Positions 1-8,905 of a stretch of 8,905 bases of DNA are shown here, one piece after another. The stretch lies in the NCBI GenBank assembly GCA_023400335.1, contig JAEXFF010000044.1, positions 1-8,905 on the forward strand, read 5' to 3'. This stretch comes from Bacteroidota bacterium (GTDB lineage: Bacteria; Bacteroidota; Bacteroidia; Bacteroidales; Marinifilaceae). Each line of letters opens with the position of its first letter. Position 1 is the stretch's first letter. Under the pieces are notes generated by a model that searched no databases, was not told where the DNA came from, and saw only the letters and a list, made by a program, of their open reading frames with translations. The translations under genes and the position numbers were made by a program.

Positions 1-2055
<2,055 letters not shown>

Positions 2056-2079
2056 CGGAGAGTAATAATCAATGTATAA

Positions 2080-4014
<1,935 letters not shown>

Positions 4015-4070
4015 GGAGAATAAAAACAGGTCCCGAAGCATTTTTCCGGAAACCGTTTGAGTTTTGAAGC

Positions 4071-4117
4071 CCGGCCGGCGAATAGGATTTCCTTCCATTC
4101 ACCGGCCGGAGTTTTTT
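4071..4117 (+). terminator. rho-independent terminator of the GH2-GH63 operon
   Basis: CCGGCCGG (4071-4078) pairs with CCGGCCGG (4102-4109). After one C/A mismatch the stem continues as GAAT/ATTC, and the loop contains a further AGGA/TCCT. Six T residues follow (4112-4117). It sits 56 nt after the GH63 stop. The remainder of the intergenic region to 4225 is AT-rich and holds only the start of the next unit. Confidence 0.85.
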
Positions 4118-4183
4118 AACAGATAAAAGATTTTTCTGCATCATTTCTTTTTTTAAATGTAGAGAGGATTCTATTTAGTTTAT

Positions 4184-4191
4184 TAACTTTA
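4184..4191 (+). promoter_or_regulatory. weak candidate -7 element for the M64 peptidase gene
   Basis: TAACTTTA matches Bacteroidota TAnnTTTG at all but the last base and lies 34 nt before the ATG. I find no TTTG about 19 nt upstream. A second similar octamer, TAATTTTA at 4200-4207, also lacks a -33 partner. The terminator upstream implies a promoter somewhere in 4118-4225, but the exact site is uncertain. Confidence 0.3.
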
Positions 4192-4225
4192 CCCATCTGT
4201 AATTTTAATATATAAATATAAGATT

Positions 4226-5503
4226 ATGAATCGATTATTTTTGACCGGATGGCTGGTGTTATTGTCTGTTGTTTCGGTAAAAGCCCAGTTTGATAAGTAT
4301 TTTTGGGATAAAACCATGCGTTTTGATTTTTATCATTGCGGAGATCAGAATACTCAGAATTATTATTTTGACGAACTGAAAGAAGAACCTTATTGGGCAG
4401 GTTCCAAAGTTTCTCTGATCGATGATAATGGCTATGGGAATCAACTTTTTAAACTCGTGGATGAGGCAACAGGTAAGCTGATTTATTCCCGCTCTTATTG
4501 CACTTTGTTCAATGAATGGCAAACCACTCCTGAAGCTGCAGAGACAATGAAATGTATGCCGGAATCGGTCGTATTTCCTTTTCCTAAAAAGGATGCCAGG
4601 GTGGAATTATATGCCCGCAACCGGAAAGGAAAATTTGAAAAGAAATTTGAATATTCTATTCGGGTGAATAATTATTTTATCAAGCGGTTTACTCCCCGTT
4701 ACGAATCCTTCGAAATTGTATACAACGGAAATCCGGACCACAGAATCGACTTGGTGTTATTGCCAGAGGGTTATTCTGCTATGGAAAAAGAAAAATTTAT
4801 GGCGGCTTGTAAAGTATTTGCAGAAGAATTCTTCAGTTATTCTCCTTTCAGGGAAAATGCCCAAAAATTCAATATACGGGCCGTGTGGGCTCCTTCAGAG
4901 GAAACAGGAGTGACAATTCCCGGAGAACATATCTGGAGAAATACGGCTTTGAAAGCTTCGTTTTATACCTTCGATTCTGAAAGATACCAAATGATTGAAG
5001 ATTTTCAGAATGTCAGGGATATAGCAGCCCATGTGCCTTATGAATATATTTATGTTTTGTCGAATACCCAGAAATACGGCGGGGGCGGAATATATAATTT
5101 CTATGGGATAAGTGCTGCTAATCATCCCACCCGGACCGGAAAAATTTATGTACATGAATTCGGGCATGTTTTATTGGGTTTGGGGGATGAATATGTGGGA
5201 AATGTTTCCTATAACGATATGTATCCGGTGGATGTGGAGCCTTGGGAGGCTAACCTGACTACTCTGGTGGATTTTGAACGGAAAGATTGGAAGCAGATGC
5301 TGAAATCCGGCACTCCGGTACCTACTCCTTTAACCGATGAAAACGACCGTACATTGGGTGTGTACGAAGGTGGAGGATATGTGGGAGAAGGAGTGTATCG
5401 GCCTTGGCCAAATTGTCTGATGAACAATTTACATAAAACCGATGAATTCTGCCCTGTATGTAAACAGGCGATTCAGAAATACATCGATTTTTTGTGTAAA
5501 TGA
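4226..5503 (+). CDS. secreted M64-family zinc peptidase (IgA-peptidase M64 type)
   Basis: A zinc metallopeptidase exported by the Sec route. Residues 1-20 form a typical signal peptide (basic start, hydrophobic LTGWLVLLSVVS core, cleavage expected after VKA before Gln21). The N-terminal part (about 22-150) corresponds to the all-beta domain usually preceding this family; the catalytic domain is about 160-425. The signature is HEFGHVLLGLGDEY at 310-323: His310 and His314 bind zinc, Glu311 is the catalytic base, and Asp321 is the probable third ligand. The glycine-rich GGGGIYNFYG and the closing segment CLMN..FCPVCKQAI are also typical of M64. The 425-residue length is normal for Bacteroidales members. 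The family is named for an IgA-cleaving clostridial enzyme; IgA cleavage by this protein is not shown by sequence. The gene stands alone: a terminator lies before it and another after it, and the next gene is convergent. Confidence 0.93.
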   Translation: MNRLFLTGWLVLLSVVSVKAQFDKYFWDKTMRFDFYHCGDQNTQNYYFDELKEEPYWAGSKVSLIDDNGYGNQLFKLVDEATGKLIYSRSYCTLFNEWQTTPEAAETMKCMPESVVFPFPKKDARVELYARNRKGKFEKKFEYSIRVNNYFIKRFTPRYESFEIVYNGNPDHRIDLVLLPEGYSAMEKEKFMAACKVFAEEFFSYSPFRENAQKFNIRAVWAPSEETGVTIPGEHIWRNTALKASFYTFDSERYQMIEDFQNVRDIAAHVPYEYIYVLSNTQKYGGGGIYNFYGISAANHPTRTGKIYVHEFGHVLLGLGDEYVGNVSYNDMYPVDVEPWEANLTTLVDFERKDWKQMLKSGTPVPTPLTDENDRTLGVYEGGGYVGEGVYRPWPNCLMNNLHKTDEFCPVCKQAIQKYIDFLCK

Positions 5504-5577
5504 TAAAGAGAACGATTTTTTTGAAAATCATCATCAATTTAAGATCGTCAAACGGTCTTGCAATAAGAATCTGAAAA

Positions 5578-5605
5578 GTTGGGAGATTTCTCTCCCGGCT
5601 TTTTT
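5578..5605 (+). terminator. rho-independent terminator of the M64 gene
   Basis: GTTGGGAGA (5578-5586) pairs with TCTCCCGGC (5591-5599), nine pairs including two G-T, around a TTTC loop, followed by T6 (5600-5605). It lies 75 nt after the M64 stop and 30 nt before the stop of the convergent small gene. A weaker hairpin (AAGATCG/CGGTCTT, 5541-5559) precedes it and has no T tract. Confidence 0.85.
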
Positions 5606-5634
5606 ATCCTCTTTCTGTATTCTCCATTACTCCA

Positions 5635-5982
5635 CTAAATAAGTTCCAGGTAAAAATTAAAGTCAAAGATACGAAAGGCTGTTTCGCGGGGCAGATGCCG
5701 GCCCCTGACAATCGGGATACTTAGCATCAATTGGTAAACTTTGAAAAGACTTAACGTTTGTTCTTCTGGTACATACCTATTATAGGTTTTACAGTACTTC
5801 CGGAGGGCAAAAAGAAATATCCGGTATTCGTATTTATCTTTGTAATTCACAGAAAGATAATCTTTCAAAGGGACTGGAATATGCCAGATTTTGAACAGAT
5901 ACTCAGGAACTTCGTCAAAAGTAGCATCTATGTGTTGCTCTATAAATTCAAAACTTCTCTGCTCTATTTCGTCGATACTCAT
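5635..5982 (-). CDS. 115-residue protein of unknown function downstream of an attenuator-like leader
   Basis: I do not recognise this protein. Starting at the ATG at 5982 it has 115 residues (MSIDEIEQRSFEF to FNFYLELI), with no signal peptide or membrane segment. It is rich in Tyr and Phe and in Lys/Arg/Glu; the first 30 residues are acidic and the rest basic. It looks soluble and largely helical. The frame stays open upstream to a TTG at 6162, which would add 60 residues, but that stretch overlaps the folded leader (6017-6145) and I treat it as non-coding. The ATG is preceded by an A-rich tract, normal for this phylum. The gene is the only coding unit behind its own promoter and a leader of about 250 nt, which suggests its expression is conditional. 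It could also be the remnant of a larger locus whose other genes have been lost. Confidence 0.6.
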   Translation of the reverse strand: MSIDEIEQRSFEFIEQHIDATFDEVPEYLFKIWHIPVPLKDYLSVNYKDKYEYRIFLFALRKYCKTYNRYVPEEQTLSLFKVYQLMLSIPIVRGRHLPRETAFRIFDFNFYLELI

Positions 5983-6004
5983 ATATTGGGTTTTAAACTG
6001 TATT

Positions 6005-6133
6005 TTACCGACAAATAAAAAAGCGTGAACTGTACTTATTTCTTCTACGAAGGCTTGACGAGACCCCAATGACAAAAATAAGCAAGCCCACGCTTTTTTG
6101 TGAGTATATCGACAAAGCGTGAGCGTTGCACAT
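6005..6133 (-). CDS. possible 42-residue leader ORF overlapping the attenuator
   Basis: An ATG at 6133 opens a frame of 42 codons (beginning MCNAHALSIYSQKSVG, with a hydrophobic GLLIFVIGV stretch and then a basic RRRNK stretch), stopping 22 nt before the ATG of the 115-residue gene. It spans every strand of the putative attenuator except the most upstream one, so translation would change the fold. No run of one amino acid suggests a classical amino-acid attenuator. It may be a chance frame across a structured RNA. Confidence 0.25.
   Translation of the reverse strand: MCNAHALSIYSQKSVGLLIFVIGVSSSLRRRNKYSSRFFICR
6017..6099 (-). terminator. terminator-like hairpin inside the leader
   Basis: AAAAAAGCGTG and CACGCTTTTTT form an 11-bp perfect outer stem enclosing a 61-nt internal region, with the six T residues of the 3' arm followed by ATTTG. 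The arms are symmetrical, so the hairpin reads as A-tract/T-tract on both strands. The large enclosed region is unusual for a simple terminator and suggests regulated folding. Confidence 0.55.
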
Positions 6134-6214
6134 TTTATCTCGTCATTTAATAAAATCGTCAAATTTTCGTAGAGAGACTTAATGTAAACGCAAAATTATA
6201 TTATTTAGCTCAAA

Positions 6215-6235
6215 GTTGCACTACAAGTAGGCAAC
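6215..6235. promoter_or_regulatory. dyad at the predicted 5' end of the leader
   Basis: GTTGC-A-CTAC-AA-GTAG-GCAAC: two 9-bp arms with one unpaired base and a 2-bp centre. It begins just downstream (on the minus strand) of the predicted start point near 6238. It could be a repressor operator or a 5' stem-loop stabilising the leader. Confidence 0.4.
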
Positions 6236-6244
6236 TCTATATGA

Positions 6245-6275
6245 CAAAGTAAATAATAAAAAATGACTTTACAAA
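6245..6275 (-). promoter_or_regulatory. Bacteroidota-type promoter of the leader and 115-residue gene
   Basis: On the minus strand TTTG (6275-6272), then exactly 19 nt, then TTACTTTG (6252-6245), one mismatch from TAnnTTTG. The same 19-nt spacing is seen in two other promoters of this window. It lies directly behind the gap terminator. Transcription should begin near 6238. Confidence 0.55.
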
Positions 6276-6278
6276 ATG

Positions 6279-6306
6279 AAAAAAGGATGTCCTAAGACAT
6301 CCTTTT
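6279..6306 (-). terminator. rho-independent terminator of gap
   Basis: AAAAGGATGTC (6281-6291) pairs with GACATCCTTTT (6296-6306) around a CTAA/TTAG loop, an 11-bp perfect stem. Read on the minus strand it ends in six U (6284-6279). It lies 22 nt after the gap stop codon. Confidence 0.9.
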
Positions 6307-6328
6307 ATGAATATTTAGTAAGTTAAAT

Positions 6329-7345
<1,017 letters not shown>

Positions 7346-7373
7346 TTAGGTGATACAAATTTTAAATTTTTCT

Positions 7374-7381
7374 CAAATTTA
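7374..7381 (-). promoter_or_regulatory. candidate -7 element of the gap promoter
   Basis: On the minus strand TAAATTTG matches TAnnTTTG exactly, 41 nt upstream of the gap ATG, but no TTTG lies about 19 nt further upstream. A second octamer, TATTTTTG (7492-7485), has TTTA at the right -33 spacing (7515-7512) and would give a leader of about 145 nt. I cannot decide between them. Confidence 0.4.
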
Positions 7382-7690
7382 CGATAAAGTGATGTATTTT
7401 GTGACTAATGGATTTAAAACTTTCCAAAAAAATGTCACAAACGATTCCATCAAAAAGAACTCATTACATTTCGTATGAGTTTTACAAAAATAGAAATAAA
7501 AATTGAAACTTTAAAATAGTCAGTATATTGGATTATTTACGGTTCCTTTTTTCGAAAAGTTTGAATCGGTTTGCCTCCCTTTTTTTATTTAATTCATGCA
7601 GAATTCTTTATTCCGTTATTTTTGGCATCCTCCAATTTGAAACCAATTGTGAACTTTGGGAAATGAATTGAAACTTTTTAATGATTTTTT
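7382..7690. other. AT-rich intergenic stretch upstream of gap
   Basis: No ORF of useful length, tRNA or rRNA is visible on either strand. The only structures I see are the possible distal gap promoter (7485-7515) and an imperfect dyad at 7458-7481 (AACTCAT/ATGAGTT plus AC/GT, one bulged T, loop ATTTC), which would lie at the 5' end of a transcript from that promoter. The stretch also contains two GAATTC-like motifs near 7591-7607 of no obvious meaning. Confidence 0.5.
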
Positions 7691-7701
7691 CTTTAAAAAA
7701 T

Positions 7702-7732
7702 TTTGTGCAAACGTTTTAAGTATGTATATTTG
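7702..7732 (+). promoter_or_regulatory. perfect Bacteroidota promoter of an orphan transcript
   Basis: TTTG (7702-7705), 19 nt, TATATTTG (7725-7732): both boxes match TTTG-N19-TAnnTTTG without mismatch. Transcription would start near 7739. No protein gene lies between it and the terminator at 7793-7823. Confidence 0.75.
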
Positions 7733-7738
7733 CCCTAC

Positions 7739-7820
7739 GATATAGAAATTATATTGCTTTATAAGTGTAGTAAATTTATTGTTAGTGTGTTTAAAAAGAG
7801 GCTTCGGCCTCTTTTTATTT
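7739..7820 (+). ncRNA. candidate small RNA of about 80 nt
   Basis: The region lies between a perfect promoter and a perfect terminator. It contains no ATG and no plausible coding frame. About 54 nt of AU-rich, weakly structured sequence (small TATA/TATA hairpin at 7741-7753) precede the terminator stem. This is the usual layout of a bacterial trans-acting small RNA with a free AU-rich seed region and a 3' terminator. It could instead be the leftover leader of a gene displaced by the adjacent transposase element. Ends are inferred from promoter and terminator. Confidence 0.5.
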
Positions 7821-7823
7821 TTT
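7793..7823 (+). terminator. rho-independent terminator with TTCG tetraloop
   Basis: AAAAAGAGGC (7793-7802), TTCG, GCCTCTTTTT (7807-7816), then ATTTTTT to 7823. The 10-bp perfect stem capped by a stable tetraloop makes this an efficient terminator. Its T tract runs into the left palindrome of the transposase element. Confidence 0.9.
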
Positions 7824-7857
7824 ACACATTAGGGACGTGCCCTAATGTGTAATTTTG
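7822..7857. repeat. left REP-like palindrome of the RAYT element
   Basis: A 13-bp perfect palindrome, TTACACATTAGGG / CCCTAATGTGTAA (7822-7834 and 7840-7852), around the loop ACGTG, followed by TTTTG. The right copy has the same arms with the reverse-complement loop. Such palindromes next to a RAYT are the expected substrate of the transposase. Confidence 0.85.
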
Positions 7858-7884
7858 AAATGACCTCCTTTTTTTGTAAATTTG
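7854..7884 (+). promoter_or_regulatory. promoter of the RAYT gene, -33 box at the edge of the palindrome
   Basis: TTTG (7854-7857), 19 nt, TAAATTTG (7877-7884): a perfect match to TTTG-N19-TAnnTTTG. The -33 box is the TTTTG that closes the left palindrome. Transcription should start near 7891, leaving a leader of about 19 nt. Confidence 0.75.
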
Positions 7885-7909
7885 ATATACTCATAATCAA
7901 TTTACTTAT

Positions 7910-8656
7910 ATGCCCCGTCTCGCTCGTAAAAGATCTGTAACTGGTGTATACCACGTCATTTTACGTGGTATCGATAGAATGATGGTCTTCCACGACGATC
8001 ATGACCGTAAGCTATTTTTAAAACAATTAAAATTACAGGTTTGTTCGGATTTTGAGATTTATTGCTACTGCCTAATGAGTAATCATATACATTTATTAGT
8101 AAAAAGTGATTTAATCAGTCAGTGTATGCATCATATTGCTTCTGTATATGCAATGTTTTTTAATAATAAATACGACAGGAAGGGCTATCTTTTTCAGGAC
8201 CGTTTTAAGAGTGAAGTGATTGAGAAGGAAGATTATTTGATTCAGTGTTTCCGTTATATTTTGCAAAATCCGGTTAAAGCCGGAATATGCAACCGGGTTT
8301 CAGATTACCGCTGGAGTAGTTACCGATTTTATTTTAATTCCGCCAATAGCTTTATAAATGCCGGGTTTATAAGGAATTTTTTCTCCGATAGGGTACATTT
8401 TGAAAAATATCTGTTGGAGATGGATCAGGCTCCCTTTATGGAGTATATGTCTGAGCGCCAGATGCGGGATGAACAATTAAAGCGATTGCTTGAGGAGCTG
8501 ACGGGGAAACAGGATATATGTGAATGGCCGAAAGGGCAACAAAAAACAATTCTCCGGGAAATGTTGAAGAGGACAAACGCAGGGTCGAGGCAATTGGCGA
8601 GAGTTACCGGTGTAAGTATAGGGATTATTCGTTATCTGAAGAAAAGGGAAGGGTAG
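7910..8656 (+). CDS. REP-associated tyrosine transposase (RAYT, Y1/HUH family)
   Basis: A single-strand DNA transposase-like enzyme that nicks and joins at palindromic hairpins through a 5'-phosphotyrosine. The Y1 domain covers about residues 8-145: start MPRLARKRSVTGVYHVILRG, the HUH motif SNHIHLLV with His59 and His61 as metal ligands, and the probable catalytic Tyr116 in FRYILQNPVKAG. The RAYT hallmarks YLFQDRFKSE and YRWSSYRFY are present. Residues about 150-248 form an extra C-terminal region ending in a helix-turn-helix-like segment (GSRQLARVTGVSIGIIRYLKK), typical of the longer Bacteroidota members. Length 248 is normal and no frameshift is seen. The gene is flanked within 60 nt upstream and 5 nt downstream by matching palindromes and has its own promoter. 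RAYTs are often domesticated single-copy genes that spread REP/REPIN sequences rather than themselves; whether this one is active is unknown. Confidence 0.92.
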   Translation: MPRLARKRSVTGVYHVILRGIDRMMVFHDDHDRKLFLKQLKLQVCSDFEIYCYCLMSNHIHLLVKSDLISQCMHHIASVYAMFFNNKYDRKGYLFQDRFKSEVIEKEDYLIQCFRYILQNPVKAGICNRVSDYRWSSYRFYFNSANSFINAGFIRNFFSDRVHFEKYLLEMDQAPFMEYMSERQMRDEQLKRLLEELTGKQDICEWPKGQQKTILREMLKRTNAGSRQLARVTGVSIGIIRYLKKREG

Positions 8657-8660
8657 GGGG

Positions 8661-8699
8661 AAAATTACACATTAGGGCACGTCCCTAATGTGTAATTTT
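8661..8699. repeat. right REP-like palindrome of the RAYT element
   Basis: A 17-bp perfect palindrome, AAAATTACACATTAGGG / CCCTAATGTGTAATTTT (8661-8677 and 8683-8699), around the loop CACGT. It lies 5 nt after the transposase stop and 7 nt from the stop of the convergent thioredoxin-like gene. The long stem flanked by T4 on both strands could also act as a shared bidirectional terminator. Confidence 0.85.
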
Positions 8700-8705
8700 G
8701 AGGGA

Positions 8706-8905
8706 TTATTTGTATATTTTCTGTAATTCTTCGTCTATGGCTTTTCCGCGTAAATTCCGGGCAATAATGGTACCATCCGGTCCGAAGAGGATAATATGAG
8801 GAATACCGGCAATGCCGTATAATTCAGTTGCTTCCTGTGTAGGAACAAAGAGTTGTGGCCAAGTGATATTGAGGTCTTTCACTGCTTTTTGATGGTCTTC
8901 TTTTT
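8706..8905 (-). CDS. TlpA/thioredoxin-like protein, C-terminal fragment (gene continues outside the window)
   Basis: Only the last 65 codons are visible; the frame is open to the window edge. The translation contains ITWPQLFVP, then YGIAGIPHIILFGPDGTIIARNLRG, and ends ELQKIYK. The IAGIPH segment supplies the cis-proline (Pro35 of the fragment) that faces the active-site CxxC in thioredoxin folds, and the following FGPDGTIIAR strand pair is characteristic of TlpA/AhpC-TSA-like proteins of Bacteroidales. In that group such domains usually end exported lipoproteins involved in thiol-disulfide exchange. The CxxC itself and any signal peptide would lie beyond the window, so catalytic competence cannot be judged. 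The gene is convergent with the transposase. Confidence 0.85.
   Translation of the reverse strand, partial: KEDHQKAVKDLNITWPQLFVPTQEATELYGIAGIPHIILFGPDGTIIARNLRGKAIDEELQKIYK

Larger units (their letters stand above)
6001..6238 (-). ncRNA. structured 5' leader with alternative terminator/antiterminator folds (candidate attenuator)
   Basis: Read on the minus strand there are four key segments: S0 TGACGAGA (6145-6138), S1 CACGCTTT (6121-6114), S2 AAAAAAGCGTG (6099-6089) and S3 CACGCTTTTTT (6027-6017). S2 and S3 pair perfectly over 11 bp and end in a six-U tract, a terminator-like hairpin. S2 can instead pair with S1 (8 bp), and S0 can pair with TCTCGTCA (6063-6056) in the terminator loop (8 bp). 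These two alternative pairings nest and would leave S3 free. The loop also offers GGCTTG/CAAGCC and CTTATTT/AAATAAG, which cross each other. The leader runs from a promoter just behind the gap terminator to the 115-residue gene. The 5' boundary is inferred from the promoter, not observed. I cannot assign it to a named RNA family. Confidence 0.65.

Noticed and set aside
5541..5559. AAGATCG/CGGTCTT hairpin after the M64 gene
   Set aside because: It has no T tract, and the stronger hairpin at 5578-5605 explains termination.
5758..6018. 86-codon + strand frame opposite the 115-residue gene
   Set aside because: No promoter or start context, and a hydrophobic, unpatterned translation. The minus-strand frame has a promoter and leader. 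The choice is not absolute, because neither protein is recognised.
5983..6162. 60-residue N-terminal extension of the small minus-strand protein from a TTG
   Set aside because: The extension would translate the perfect 11-bp hairpin and has no ATG, so the ATG at 5982 is preferred. It is kept only as a note on open frames through the leader.
6191..6198. TAATTTTG on the minus strand as the promoter of the 115-residue gene
   Set aside because: It matches TAnnTTTG, but the nearest upstream TTTG is only 12 nt away, far from the 19-nt spacing seen elsewhere in the window. The pair at 6245-6275 fits better.
7822..8699. CRISPR array or classical IS with terminal inverted repeats and DDE transposase
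   Set aside because: There are only two repeat copies, no spacers of constant length, and the enzyme is an HUH/Y1 RAYT with palindromic REP-type ends.

Overview
The window reads as a stretch of chromosome from a gut-type member of the Bacteroidales (Bacteroidota). The evidence is the protein families, the weak or absent Shine-Dalgarno sequences with A-rich leaders, and above all three promoters that fit the Bacteroidota housekeeping pattern TTTG-N19-TAnnTTTG, two exactly and one with a single mismatch. No marker gene fixes the genus.

Left part (1-4117, + strand): the 3' two thirds of a GH2 beta-galactosidase, then 42 nt later an exported GH63/YgjK-like alpha-glycosidase. Together they look like the end of a carbohydrate-degradation operon, closed by a strong GC-rich terminator. 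Next is a stand-alone secreted M64 zinc peptidase (4226-5503, +) with its own terminator.

Middle part (5635-7333, - strand): gap, encoding glyceraldehyde-3-phosphate dehydrogenase, and after its terminator a separate transcription unit for an unrecognised 115-residue protein. That unit has a promoter and a leader of about 250 nt. The leader holds two mutually exclusive folds: a long perfect hairpin ending in a U tract, and an upstream alternative built from two nested 8-bp pairings. The loop of the terminator form can also make a pseudoknot. This looks like an attenuator or a structured regulatory RNA and is the most interesting object in the window.

Right part (7334-8905): a long AT-rich intergenic region upstream of gap, then an orphan promoter and terminator only about 80 nt apart with no ORF between them (a small-RNA candidate). 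Next comes a REP-associated tyrosine transposase (RAYT, HUH/Y1 family) between two near-identical palindromes whose 5-nt loops are reverse complements. The transposase promoter takes its -33 box from the edge of its own left palindrome. The window ends in the 3' end of a TlpA/thioredoxin-like gene on the - strand, convergent with the transposase.
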